DNA of 63,041 nucleotides, taken from positions 1 through 63,041 of the forward strand of contig JBBDMW010000049.1 of the NCBI GenBank assembly GCA_040878005.1. The letters run 5' to 3'. The notes below the pieces were generated by a model. It had not been told where the DNA came from. It did not search any database and was given only the letters and a program-made list of their open reading frames with translations. Positions 43,413 to 52,844 of this stretch are shown here, in pieces. Made by a program: the position numbers and the translations under genes. Source of the stretch: JBBDMW01 sp040878005 (GTDB lineage: Bacteria; Chloroflexota; Dehalococcoidia; Lucifugimonadales; Lucifugimonadaceae). How positions within the stretch are numbered: position 1 is the stretch's first letter; the number at the start of each line of letters is the position of its first letter.

Positions 43413-44540
43413 TCAGTTCACGTTGCTGACCTCGCGACGACGATCCGTTTGCTGGACATGGCGTCCTTGCCTCGACATGTTCAGGATGTGTGTCTCCAAC
43501 TGTTCGGCGCGGCGCGCTGCGGTGTGCTCCGCCAGGACGCGCTGCCTCGCTCGCTCTCCCATGGCTATGCGCTCCGATTCCGGGATCTCGCGTATGTGCC
43601 ACAGCGTGTCCTCTTCCGACCTGGATAGCAGTATTTCGCTGCCTATGTCGAAGATCTGCTCCAGGCCGTTCCAGTAGTCGCTGATTATCGGGACTCCGCA
43701 CGCCGCAGCCTCGAAGAGACGCACACTGGGCGCGTACCCAAACCTGGCCATGGCGCTCCGTGTCGTGTTGAGGGTGAATCGCTGGGAGTTATAGAAGCCG
43801 CGATGACGGGCCGGCGGAAGGTGCTCAATGCGCTCCACGTTGGGCGGCCACTCGATGGAGTCCGGGTACTGCGGGCCAGCAACCGCGAACCGGCCGGCCG
43901 GCCACAGCCGCGCCGGTTGAATCAGCATGCGTTCGAGAGCGGGCTGCCGGTCATCGCTGTAGGTTCCCAGGTACCCCAGGTCCCACTTCGTCTCGCACGG
44001 CTCCGGAAAGTAGAGGGTCTGGTCTACTGAACAGTAAAGAGGTGATGTCCTGGAGCCGTAACGTTCCTCGATCTGCCTGAGCAACGGCCCTCCTGCAAAC
44101 GACAGGTAGCAGCCGTAACGCGGGATGAGCTGCGGGCTCACGTATTCGTGGTCGCCGCGGGATAGCTTCTCCAGCGTCACCGGGGTATCGATGTCGTAAA
44201 ACCCGGTCAGACCTTGCGCTGTCCTGGTGACCCATTCACCTGCCGCCACACCGTCAGGAACGTAGGAGCCCACCATAACGAAATCAGCATTGCGTACTTC
44301 GTGAGTGAATCGTCGCTTGAGGTCGCCAATGCCGAAGTAAAGCTCCGTGCGGCCAAAGGGAGGTTCAGGAAGATCACGGTTGGCCGCATACCACGGCATA
44401 TCTCGTTCTAGGAAGAGAACGTCATGGTCCCGTGCGGACAACTCCCGGACCAGTCCCCGGTAAGTCGTGGCATGGCCATTGCCCCACGAAGAGGTTATCG
44501 ACAGTCCAAGAATTACTATCTTCAGCCGCGGCGCATTCAA
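43413..44540 (-). CDS. CgeB-type glycosyltransferase 1
   Basis: A 375-residue protein of the CgeB/DUF3880-like glycosyltransferase group: N-terminal LKIVILGLSITSSWGNGHATTYRGLVREL (donor or acceptor Rossmann half) and C-terminal GYAPSVRLFEAAACGVPIISDYWNGLEQIF, where the EAAACG segment sits in the nucleotide-sugar site of GT-B enzymes. It is one of three tandem paralogues and starts with an ATGA overlap on the stop of the next one. Donor and acceptor are unknown. Confidence 0.8.
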   Translation of the reverse strand: MNAPRLKIVILGLSITSSWGNGHATTYRGLVRELSARDHDVLFLERDMPWYAANRDLPEPPFGRTELYFGIGDLKRRFTHEVRNADFVMVGSYVPDGVAAGEWVTRTAQGLTGFYDIDTPVTLEKLSRGDHEYVSPQLIPRYGCYLSFAGGPLLRQIEERYGSRTSPLYCSVDQTLYFPEPCETKWDLGYLGTYSDDRQPALERMLIQPARLWPAGRFAVAGPQYPDSIEWPPNVERIEHLPPARHRGFYNSQRFTLNTTRSAMARFGYAPSVRLFEAAACGVPIISDYWNGLEQIFDIGSEILLSRSEEDTLWHIREIPESERIAMGERARQRVLAEHTAARRAEQLETHILNMSRQGRHVQQTDRRREVSNVN

Positions 44541-45637
44541 GACATCACCTCGTGTTTGCGATCAATTCCCAACAAATGCTCAAGAAGAACAGCCCTGTGC
44601 TCATATGTGTGCTCGGATAAAACCCGCCTCCGCGCTGCCTCGCCCACTGACCGCGCCGTTTCCGGAGTCAGCGCTGACAGGTGCTCGGCAACCTCATCAC
44701 CGTTCGCTGCCACCAGCACCTCTTCGTCCGGCTCAAGAAACATCTCGATGCCTTCCCAGTAGTCGGTGATCAGGCACGACGCTGCTCCCGCTGCTTCGAA
44801 TACCCGTGTGGCCGGCGAGAAGCCATTACGGGCCATGCTGCCGCGGCTCACGTTGAGGACGGCAAGCGGCGTGCTGTTGAAGGCGTTGTGGTCACGTGTG
44901 TAGACGTGACCGACGCGCGTAACGTTGGGCGCCGCCTCAATGTCATCCCAGCCGTTGCCTCCAATAAGGAAACGGCGGTCGCGCATACGCGACGCGGGTT
45001 GGAAGAAAAACTCCAGCACGCGCTCCTCCCGGTCAGGCAGCCGGTTCCCCAGGAAGTTCAGGTCTGCGTCAAACCGCGGGTCCTTTTCTGCCGGCTGGTG
45101 AATATCTGGGTCGAGCGCGTTATAGACGGGATGACACTCTTTCGCTCCGAGCGCCTGGTAGCCCCGGATGACGGGATCACCCCCGCCGTACGTCAGAACC
45201 AGGTCATAACGCTGGACCAGTTCCCGGAACGGGTCAGCGGGATTTTGATCGATCCGCTCGAGCGTCGCCGGAGCATCCACATCCCAGAACACCGCTGTTG
45301 CACTCGTCGATTTGATGGATGGCACAGCTTCTTCGAGCAGCTCGTCAAATACGCCGACCCCGCTCGTCTTGACGATGACATCGGCGCCTCGGGCGTCATC
45401 CAGAGCCTTGTACAGCCCATCCGTACCGATGGATGGATATACAACGACCTTTGCCCACGGCGGGTCGGGAATATCGCGGTGCTCCTGGCGGCCATAGGCG
45501 TCAGGTTCGTAAAAGGTGACGTGATGCCCCAACCCGTGTAGCGCCCGGACAATGCCACGGTAGTACGTCGCGGCGCCGTTCCAGTACGCCGAAACAAGGC
45601 TGGAGCCGAAGAATGCGATATTCAGACCGGATGACAT
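44537..45637 (-). CDS. CgeB-type glycosyltransferase 2
   Basis: A 366-residue paralogue: SSLVSAYWNGAATYYRGIVRALHGLGH at the start and GFSPATRVFEAAGAASCLITDYWEGIE near residues 270-295. Its ATG is within the TAATG overlap with the stop of the third paralogue. The N-terminal similarity to paralogue 1 is easy to see by eye, so the three arose by duplication. GT-B fold, product unknown. Confidence 0.8.
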   Translation of the reverse strand: MSSGLNIAFFGSSLVSAYWNGAATYYRGIVRALHGLGHHVTFYEPDAYGRQEHRDIPDPPWAKVVVYPSIGTDGLYKALDDARGADVIVKTSGVGVFDELLEEAVPSIKSTSATAVFWDVDAPATLERIDQNPADPFRELVQRYDLVLTYGGGDPVIRGYQALGAKECHPVYNALDPDIHQPAEKDPRFDADLNFLGNRLPDREERVLEFFFQPASRMRDRRFLIGGNGWDDIEAAPNVTRVGHVYTRDHNAFNSTPLAVLNVSRGSMARNGFSPATRVFEAAGAASCLITDYWEGIEMFLEPDEEVLVAANGDEVAEHLSALTPETARSVGEAARRRVLSEHTYEHRAVLLEHLLGIDRKHEVMS

Positions 45638-46779
45638 TATCTAGTTCTCCTCAGGGCCGCGCCTGCGGGCTGGGCAGCGACCCGGTCTGGCATGCCCAAT
45701 TCGAGGCAAATATCCAGCAACTCATCCACCCGGTGGGCACACGTATGCTTCGCAGCGATAGTTTCGAGGCCATTGCCTACAAGCTCAGCGGCCATATCTT
45801 CATCATTTAGCAGGTCCTGCAAGTGGCGCTTCATTTCCTCTCCGTCCGATGCGATGAGGAAGTCAATGCCCGGCCGGAATAGCCCTTCGGCGTCGACCCA
45901 AGGCGAGCACACTAGCGGTATCCCGCAGGCAAGAGCTTCGAACACTCGTATCGTGGGGATTCCCGGCAAGGCTTCTGTGTAAGGCCGCCTGGGGATATGT
46001 ACCGTGGCACTGAACCGGGCGAACGTCTCCGGCACACGGTGGTTGGGCAGCCATCCCCTGTATGCCATGCCTGCCATGGCCAGTATCGCCTTCGCCTGCT
46101 CGGGGTACCTGACGCCGTATGCCTGCGCCCTGAGCCCAAGGCTTCGCACGGGTTCAAACAGAAACTCGCTTAGTTCCGCTGTGCGCTCGTCGTCGCCCCA
46201 ATTGCCGATCCACACGACATCTTTTTTGTCCCCCGGGCAGGGCAGTGGCTTGAACACGCTGGTGTCGGCGGCTTCGTGCCAGGTCCACGCCCTGGCCGCC
46301 CATTTCCTGTCCAGGTAAGCCTGTCGGATCACCTCGCCAAATGCGAGTACGCCGTCATAGTTGGACAGGTCGTAAGCCGCCATGCTCTCTGGCTCAGTTG
46401 CGGACCTGTGGTGCGTGTCGTGGAACAGCAATCGGTACCGGTGGGCACGCTCCCGGTGTGCCCCTATTCGCCGGACCAGTTCAGGAGTGTTCCACTCGTG
46501 AACGATGACGAGGTCCGTCTCATCCAGCGCCGCATCCAGATCGATCTGCCGTTCGTCATAACGGGTGCTGGTCAGCTGCGGGTACGCAATACGGAACTCA
46601 TACACGGACTCCGGCCCGTGCTGATCCACGAGGTTCTCACGGCTCCAAGAGTCAACCGGCTCGAAGACCCGGACGTCATGCCCGCGCCGGAGGAGTTCGC
46701 TCGTTATACCCCTCAGGAAATGTGCATTGCCATGGTTCCAGTCAGAGACCAGGGAATGACAAAATATCGCAACCCGCAC
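45637..46779 (-). CDS. CgeB-type glycosyltransferase 3
   Basis: A 380-residue third copy: MRVAIFCHSLVSDWNHGNAHFLRGITSEL and GIPTIRVFEALACGIPLVCSPWVDAEGLF. GTG start at 46779 is supported by AGGAGG seven bases upstream. It is the most divergent of the three and the first to be transcribed. Its end overlaps the start of paralogue 2 by one base. Confidence 0.8.
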   Translation of the reverse strand: MRVAIFCHSLVSDWNHGNAHFLRGITSELLRRGHDVRVFEPVDSWSRENLVDQHGPESVYEFRIAYPQLTSTRYDERQIDLDAALDETDLVIVHEWNTPELVRRIGAHRERAHRYRLLFHDTHHRSATEPESMAAYDLSNYDGVLAFGEVIRQAYLDRKWAARAWTWHEAADTSVFKPLPCPGDKKDVVWIGNWGDDERTAELSEFLFEPVRSLGLRAQAYGVRYPEQAKAILAMAGMAYRGWLPNHRVPETFARFSATVHIPRRPYTEALPGIPTIRVFEALACGIPLVCSPWVDAEGLFRPGIDFLIASDGEEMKRHLQDLLNDEDMAAELVGNGLETIAAKHTCAHRVDELLDICLELGMPDRVAAQPAGAALRRTR

Positions 46780-46857
46780 CCATCTACCTCCTGCGCTGGC
46801 GCCTATTTGCCGGCCTTGTACGCTTGAATGACCTGGCTTCAGGCAACCCAGCCGTTG

Positions 46858-47979
46858 CTAAGTCATCGCGACGGCTGGTTCTTCGCTTCGAGCGCTCATC
46901 TGCCTGTACGAGTTCATGTATCCGGTCGCCAGGCTTTCTGGCGTGAACTGCATGGCCCGTGTCCTTGCCTGAGCCGCCATCGCCACGCGCTTTTGATCGT
47001 TGTTCATCAGTGATTGCAGGGTTTGCGTCAGAGCGGCCGTATCGTCTGTCGGAACGAAAACCGCTGCTTCGTCCCACACCTCGCGGAGCGTTGGAATATC
47101 ACCCAGGACAAGGGCGCAGCCCGCGAGACCTGCTTCCAGCGCAGACAATCCAAAGGGCTCGTACCGAGCGGGCAGGCAATAGATGGACGCTCGCCCGTAC
47201 ATTGACGCCATGTCTGACAGGTCCAACCGGCCGGTAAAGCGAACGTTGCGCGTGGTCGCTCTCTGTCCATTCGGATTCATGTCATCGCCGGCCACGTAGA
47301 CGGGCCAGGTCAGGTCAGGGGCCGATTCGTCAAGCGCAGCGATATTCTTCGCTTCGTCCCACACCCGTCCGGCAGCAAAAACGATCGGCTCCTTGGCAGC
47401 CGGTGGAAAAAGCGCCGGGTCCCGCCCATTTGATATGACCCGCTTCACGGATATGGGGCCATAGTGACGGTCTAGGGACGCGAGCATCGCTTCCGTAGGA
47501 GCAGCCACCATGTTGGCGCCTTGGATGCCCCGCCTTACCTCCTCGGCGTACCTGTTCCACTCAGGCGGAGCCTGCTGATTTCTACAAGCCTCCCACCAGG
47601 AGAGGACGCAGGAGTGCCCGACGACCAGCGCCGGCGCATGCCACGAGAGCGCGCCGAACGAGTAGGTGTTGAGGTGAACTACATCCGGCCTGGTCTCTTG
47701 TTCCAGGTCAAGGAGCCACTGCCCGGCCTTTTCGACGTCGTCCCACGGGTTTTCCATCCACTCCATCTTGAACGTGCTCTCGTAAAGACGGAGAGAAGGG
47801 ATGGCAGACGCTTCTGCGCGTTGACCAGGTGACACTGGTCCACCCATTGTGGCCAGGGCCACTTCCACGCCATGCCGGTCCAGTGCGTCAGCCAATTGCA
47901 TGGCATACGTCCATACGCCACCGACAGTATCCGCAGTCATAAGAACGCGCTCGATTTTCACGGCGGGCTCATCATGCAT
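46858..47979 (-). CDS. GT4-family glycosyltransferase
   Basis: A 373-residue GT-B enzyme of family 4: N-terminal TADTVGGVWTYAMQLADALD, middle GRVWDEAKNI, and C-terminal YEPFGLSALEAGLAGCALVLGD, where the E-x7-E motif (EPFGLSALE) is the retaining GT4 signature. It starts 8 bases inside the end of the radical SAM gene, so the two are coupled. Confidence 0.85.
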   Translation of the reverse strand: MHDEPAVKIERVLMTADTVGGVWTYAMQLADALDRHGVEVALATMGGPVSPGQRAEASAIPSLRLYESTFKMEWMENPWDDVEKAGQWLLDLEQETRPDVVHLNTYSFGALSWHAPALVVGHSCVLSWWEACRNQQAPPEWNRYAEEVRRGIQGANMVAAPTEAMLASLDRHYGPISVKRVISNGRDPALFPPAAKEPIVFAAGRVWDEAKNIAALDESAPDLTWPVYVAGDDMNPNGQRATTRNVRFTGRLDLSDMASMYGRASIYCLPARYEPFGLSALEAGLAGCALVLGDIPTLREVWDEAAVFVPTDDTAALTQTLQSLMNNDQKRVAMAAQARTRAMQFTPESLATGYMNSYRQMSARSEEPAVAMT

Positions 47980-49270
47980 GTGCGGGACTCAGTTCAAGCG
48001 CCTCAAGGGGAAGCGGCTGCTCTTCCTGTATGTCGCTGAACTCGCTGAAGGCCTTCAGGTAATGCTCGTGCGCCCGCTCCCATGCGTGCTCATCAGGCTT
48101 ACCCCATAGCTTCGTGTAATCGGGCGAACCGGGGTAGGGGAACAGTGGCACCGGCTCGTTGGCCCATATGCCGCGCTCCTCCAGGTATGAGCGCCATGCC
48201 TCAACCGCTTCATCATCGTCAGTGCCCGCATCGAGCATGTTCGCCTGTACGAATGGCACCCTCTCCCGTGCGTATACCAGTCGCCCGGTAAGCTCGTCAG
48301 TCGAGAGCTTGCAGTTCTTGTCCAGCAGCTTCCTGCCTTCTTCCGTGATGCTCTCGACACCCGCTTCTATCGAGACACACCCGGCGCGTCCAAGCAGGTC
48401 GATCATCTCCGGCTTCCATACGTCAATCCGCGTCTGGATGCCGAACTTCACGTCTCGTTCCACGAGCGATTCCAGCAGTTCCTTGTTTGGCAGGAAGATT
48501 TCATCAATGAAGTAGACGTACTCGACGCCCTGGCTGATCAGGCCGTCGATCTCACGCAGGATGGTCTGCAACGGCCGCCGTCGGAACCCGCTCCGGAAGT
48601 TCTCCTTGGCGCAGAAAGAGCAGCGATACGGGCACCCCCTCGAAGTTTCCATCTCAGCGCCCGGTCCAAGTGGCGCCGCCTCAAACCGGTGATGGTGGTG
48701 GCCGTGCTGCCGGATAGAATCACCGGACCAGTGCAGCGCGGGGAGCTTTTCCACGTTCGCCGCGTGCGGCGCTCCCTGGACTCGTATATCACCTCCCTCG
48801 GTGTAGGCAATGGACGTGATCCCTTCCCATTCATCGCGAGGCGCGCCCACGACTAGCGGGAGTATCTCTTCGCATTCGCCCAGCACAGCCACATCTGCGC
48901 CCAGCTTCCTGAGGGTCGTTTCGGGAGTTGTGGAGGCATGCGGCCCTACAACGATCACTGTGCCCGCACAGTCTCGCAAATTGCGTATCGTCTCCTGCGG
49001 AACACGCAGCTCTGGCGGAGCACAGCGCCAGAAAAGATAACTTGGCGCTGTCGTGATGACCGAGAAGTCCGGGCCGAACGCCTTCACCCGCTCCATTAGC
49101 CCCGCGTCGGAAAGGCCTTCGAGTTGCGCGTCGATAATTAGCGTCTCGTGGCCTTCACGCTCAAGAAGCACCCGCGAGTACCCGTATTCAACGGGCAGAT
49201 GTGGTTCACGACAGCCGAAATAAATGCTGCCGTCAAACGTCCATCGCGGGTTGATAAGCGCGACTTTCAT
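47972..49270 (-). CDS. B12-binding radical SAM protein
   Basis: A 432-residue protein: an N-terminal cobalamin-binding Rossmann-like domain (about 1-150, with VVGPHASTTPE and GECEE) and a radical SAM TIM barrel with CPYRCSFC (the CxxxCxxC cluster site), DEIFLPN and GVESITEEG. B12 radical SAM enzymes methylate unactivated carbons or rearrange substrates; inside a saccharide operon a role in making a modified sugar or its carrier is likely. Start MKVALINPRW at 49270 follows GGGAGG; the frame opens at 49306 and overlaps the fusion gene. Confidence 0.85.
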   Translation of the reverse strand: MKVALINPRWTFDGSIYFGCREPHLPVEYGYSRVLLEREGHETLIIDAQLEGLSDAGLMERVKAFGPDFSVITTAPSYLFWRCAPPELRVPQETIRNLRDCAGTVIVVGPHASTTPETTLRKLGADVAVLGECEEILPLVVGAPRDEWEGITSIAYTEGGDIRVQGAPHAANVEKLPALHWSGDSIRQHGHHHHRFEAAPLGPGAEMETSRGCPYRCSFCAKENFRSGFRRRPLQTILREIDGLISQGVEYVYFIDEIFLPNKELLESLVERDVKFGIQTRIDVWKPEMIDLLGRAGCVSIEAGVESITEEGRKLLDKNCKLSTDELTGRLVYARERVPFVQANMLDAGTDDDEAVEAWRSYLEERGIWANEPVPLFPYPGSPDYTKLWGKPDEHAWERAHEHYLKAFSEFSDIQEEQPLPLEALELSPAHA

Positions 49271-51311
49271 CCCCAGTCCTCCCAACTGCACCCTCGCCCC
49301 GGCCATTTTGTCCGCGGCCTCCTGAGCCGTTCAGCCACCTGTATAGCTCAGCCACTCCATCGCTCACGCCAACTGCCGGCGACCAGCCAGTGGCGCTTCG
49401 AAACTTGCCAATGTCCGAGACGTAGTACTTCTGGTCTCCGGAGCGCCATTCGTCGAAGTGCACATCCGGTGTCTCGCTGCGCAACTCACCGATCAGGTCT
49501 ATCAACTCCAGCAGGCTCAGCGTGTTTTCAGGGCCGCCGCCAATGTTGAACGCCTCGCCCGACAGGTCATTGATGTGCCGCTGCGCCAGCACGAAGGCAT
49601 TCAGGAGGTCGTCCACGAAGAGCGCGTCCCTCACCTGTCGACCGTTGCCGAAGATCGTGATGGGCTTGTTTTCAAGCGCCCGGATGAGGAAGTGGGCTAT
49701 CCATCCCTGGTCCTCTGTGCCGAACTGGTGTGGGCCGTAAATACAGCTCATCCTGAACACGACCGCGGGCAGGCCGAACGTTCGCGCATAGTCCAGTACG
49801 TACTGATCCGCAGCGCCCTTGGAGCATCCGTACGGGCTGTGAAACTCCATGTGCCGGCGCTCGCTGATGCCCATGGCCCCAACTTCGCGGCCGGCAGGCT
49901 CATACCGGCAGTTGTCCATTGTCAGCGGAATGTCGCTGAGGTTGCCGTATATCTTGTTCGTGGATGTGAAAACCAGCGGCGGAGGGTTGTCCAGCGATCG
50001 GATCTCCTCCAGGAGGTTGAGCGTCCCAACCGCATTCACCTGGAAGTCGTGCACCGGGTTCACCAGGCTGGTGGTCACTGCCACCTGCGCCGCAAAGTGG
50101 AATACCTGGTCCGCGTGTTCGAGCGCTTCCCTCACCGCATACCGGTCACGCACATCGCCAATCTTCACCTGCACCCGGTCCCCGTGCGTCTCGCTTAGCC
50201 AGCGGAGGTTGTTCTCAACTCCTGGCCGCGACAGGTTGTCAAAGACAACAACACGCCTGCCCTCTGACAGGAGCCGGTGTGCCAGGTTGGTTCCCACAAA
50301 GCCAGCGCCGCCCGTAATGAGTGTCGACCTCGTTTCGCGTGGCGCTGGTGTATTGAACGTCTCCAGGGCAGCAGCTTTCCTCACGCCCTCCAGGCCATTC
50401 TCTTTCCAGAGGCGGTGCACCAGCTTCGGGGTGCCGTCCTGCCGCTTGATGCCCATGTGATAGTGCCGGACATCTGTATGAAGGCCATCCTGTGTGGGAA
50501 GGTTCGGGTCGAGGTCATGCGCCGCATACCAGTAGACGCGCTCAGCCGGTGCATCCATCACATCAGCCAGGGCACGGACCTGCCCGTGTTCATCGTGGTT
50601 CCATGTAGAGAACCCGGCTTCTGTAATCCAGATTTCAGCATCAGATCTGTAGCGGTCTAGAACTTCGCGTACCGAGCCGATGGTCGAGTCCCATCCGTCC
50701 CAGTCGAATTGCCACGTACCGGGAAATGAATGCACGCCCACCGCATCCAGGTACTCGATCAGCCCTCGTTTGCACATCAGGCGCAACCAGTTCGGATCGG
50801 TGGGGCACATGCCTGCGAGGACCGTATTCTTGCCGCGCTGCTTTGCCCAGTAGGCGGCTGCGCCTGCCATCTCGCTGAACATGTGCCACTCGTGGTCGAT
50901 CCGCCAGTCCCAGTCGTTCAGGTTGTTCGGCTCATTCCAGATCTCGACCCAGTCGAAACAATCGCCAAGCTCCGTAATGACCACATCCATAAAGTCGGCG
51001 TACGCCTTGGGTTCGCGTGGCGGTGACGAGGTCTTCGGCTCCACTCCCAGGGACGGCGGGGTGTAGTGGAAGCAGGGCAGTACGTTCACCTCGCCGCTGA
51101 GACGTGGAAGCAGCCACCCGTACCATTCCCTGCCTCCGGGGGTGTGCCAGTCAGCCCATGAGACGCCAGTACGCAACTCGGTGATCCCAAGTGAGCGCAT
51201 GTCCTTGAGCACTTCCTCAACGCGGTCGTGCTCGTTCGGCCGGAACCACTCCACAAGGCCCAGCACTGGCGGGGTGGACCGCCCGGTTCTTAGCGTCCCT
51301 CGATGATTCAT
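49233..51311 (-). CDS. Glycosidase-fold domain fused to CDP-paratose-epimerase-like SDR
   Basis: A 692-residue fusion. Residues 1-305 form a (beta/alpha)8 clan-A glycosidase-like domain, with the acid/base Glu127 in WNEPNN and the nucleophile candidate Glu231 in WITEAG. Residues 329-665 form an NAD-dependent SDR: LITGGAGFVGTN, VFDNLSRPGVENNLRWL, TSTNKIYGN and Y-x-x-x-K in SPYGCSKG, closest in pattern to CDP-paratose/tyvelose 2-epimerase. The tail is Gly/Arg-rich and overlaps the next gene. The fusion links sugar interconversion with cleavage or transfer of a glycosidic bond. The ATG overlaps the stop of the preceding gene by 4 bases. Confidence 0.85.
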   Translation of the reverse strand: MNHRGTLRTGRSTPPVLGLVEWFRPNEHDRVEEVLKDMRSLGITELRTGVSWADWHTPGGREWYGWLLPRLSGEVNVLPCFHYTPPSLGVEPKTSSPPREPKAYADFMDVVITELGDCFDWVEIWNEPNNLNDWDWRIDHEWHMFSEMAGAAAYWAKQRGKNTVLAGMCPTDPNWLRLMCKRGLIEYLDAVGVHSFPGTWQFDWDGWDSTIGSVREVLDRYRSDAEIWITEAGFSTWNHDEHGQVRALADVMDAPAERVYWYAAHDLDPNLPTQDGLHTDVRHYHMGIKRQDGTPKLVHRLWKENGLEGVRKAAALETFNTPAPRETRSTLITGGAGFVGTNLAHRLLSEGRRVVVFDNLSRPGVENNLRWLSETHGDRVQVKIGDVRDRYAVREALEHADQVFHFAAQVAVTTSLVNPVHDFQVNAVGTLNLLEEIRSLDNPPPLVFTSTNKIYGNLSDIPLTMDNCRYEPAGREVGAMGISERRHMEFHSPYGCSKGAADQYVLDYARTFGLPAVVFRMSCIYGPHQFGTEDQGWIAHFLIRALENKPITIFGNGRQVRDALFVDDLLNAFVLAQRHINDLSGEAFNIGGGPENTLSLLELIDLIGELRSETPDVHFDEWRSGDQKYYVSDIGKFRSATGWSPAVGVSDGVAELYRWLNGSGGRGQNGRGEGAVGRTGDESRAYQPAMDV

Positions 51312-52426
51312 AGCGTCAGCTTTCGTGCAGATAGCTCTGCCGCGGCCTTATCCGCGTCGTCCCGGGCCACCTGCCCTTCAAGCCATCCGGATAACGCCCG
51401 CATGCCTTCTTCGAGGGTCACCTCCGGCGCGTAACCAAGCACATCCTTGGCCTTGGAGATATCAGCGAAACAATGTCGAATGTCGCCCACCCTGTACTTG
51501 GAAGTAACCTTCGGTTGGATGTGCTGCTTGTTGAGCACACTTGAGAGGTGTTCGGCAATTGCACGCACTGTGTATGAATTACCGCTTCCAATATTGAATA
51601 CGTTATTTACCGCTCCAGGTGCGTTAATGGCACAGCAACATGCTTGAACAACATCACGCACATTCACAAAATCACGTTGCTGGTTTCCATCCTCGTAAAT
51701 CAGTGGTGAGTTATCGTTCAGTAATCTTGATGCAAAAATTGCAAGCACACCTGTATATGGATTCGACAACGATTGGCGGGTGCCATAAACGTTGAAAAAG
51801 CGCAACGCCACCGTGGGTATCTGGTACGACTCGCCAATCATCAGGCACATCTTTTCCTGGTCGTATTTGGACAGGGCATAAATTGATGCCAGTGTGGGAG
51901 TCTTTGTTTCGGGCGTGGGCACGGGGACCAGTGCATTGCCTTCGGAGTCCATGACTTCCCACTCACCTGCGGCAAGCTGCTCCCTTGGGCGTGCTGCAAC
52001 CTCACGCGTGCCACCATCACGCGTGCAGTACAGACCTTCTCCGTAGATGCTCATGCTAGACGCCACGACGAACCGCTCGACTGGATGCGCCGCCAATGCC
52101 TCCAGCAATACCGCTGTGCCCAGGTTGTTTACGCGGGTGTACTCGGCTATTTCGTACATGCTCTGGCCCACGCCCACCTTCGCAGCCAGGTGGTACACCG
52201 CATCCATGCCATTGACCGCTCGCCGCACGTCCGCAGGCTCAGTCACATCCCCAACGAACAGTTCTGCTTCTGGGTGAAGGTATTCAGGCCTTCCTGGTGC
52301 CGGGCCATGTACCTGTTCAGAAAGATTGTCTAGCACCCGAACGTGACAGCCGCGTGCAATTAGCTCGTCAGCCAGGTGAGAGCCTATGAATCCGGCGCCG
52401 CCGGTAATCAATATGTTCCGGCTCAA
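51308..52426 (-). CDS. NAD-dependent nucleotide-sugar epimerase/dehydratase
   Basis: A 372-residue SDR: ITGGAGFIGSHLADELIARG, AAKVGVGQSMYE, ASSMSIYGEG, Y-x-x-x-K in YALSKYDQEK and RFFNVYGTRQSLSNPYTGV. The pattern is that of UDP-glucose 4-epimerase-like or dTDP-glucose dehydratase-like enzymes; the exact sugar cannot be set. It is the first gene of the saccharide operon, and its stop overlaps the start of the fusion gene by 4 bases (ATGA). Confidence 0.85.
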   Translation of the reverse strand: MSRNILITGGAGFIGSHLADELIARGCHVRVLDNLSEQVHGPAPGRPEYLHPEAELFVGDVTEPADVRRAVNGMDAVYHLAAKVGVGQSMYEIAEYTRVNNLGTAVLLEALAAHPVERFVVASSMSIYGEGLYCTRDGGTREVAARPREQLAAGEWEVMDSEGNALVPVPTPETKTPTLASIYALSKYDQEKMCLMIGESYQIPTVALRFFNVYGTRQSLSNPYTGVLAIFASRLLNDNSPLIYEDGNQQRDFVNVRDVVQACCCAINAPGAVNNVFNIGSGNSYTVRAIAEHLSSVLNKQHIQPKVTSKYRVGDIRHCFADISKAKDVLGYAPEVTLEEGMRALSGWLEGQVARDDADKAAAELSARKLTL

Positions 52427-52844
52427 TAAATACTCCCTGCCAGCGAATTAAGAAAGGAAATCTGAGTATCGGCGTACGGGCTTGTTTGCAGCGTACCCGG
52501 CGTGCTGCACAGCAGGATCATCCGATGGGGTGAACCTGCGTCCGTCAATAGGTTTAAGCCAACAGAGTGCTTATTACGTCTCTATGCCAGTGAGGAAACC
52601 ACTGAAAGTTACAATGCATTACTGAAAGGCCTGGCGAACGTCATGCTTCATGTATGGCTTGGACAAAATACTGTGACCATTTTGAAACGCAACACCAAAT
52701 CATTTACTGCGCGAAAGTAATGGTTCTTGTGGCCGCAGCCAATCCCCATGGATGGGCCATTCGAATGACAATCGCCCACTCGTGCTCTCAGCAAGCGTCT
52801 GTAATTCGCTCTGTAGCATCATGGGCATGGCGGTAACCTGGTAT
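52427..52844. other. Intergenic region with probable promoter of the saccharide operon
   Basis: I see no gene. The first part is AT-rich (about 52430-52460 and 52555-52690) and is the likely promoter zone for the leftward eight-gene operon. Short frames here lack recognisable content. Confidence 0.5.

Noticed and set aside
42498..43628. Long plus-strand open frame antisense to the UXS and CgeB genes
   Set aside because: It mirrors well-supported minus-strand genes in a GC-rich context and its translation has no family character.
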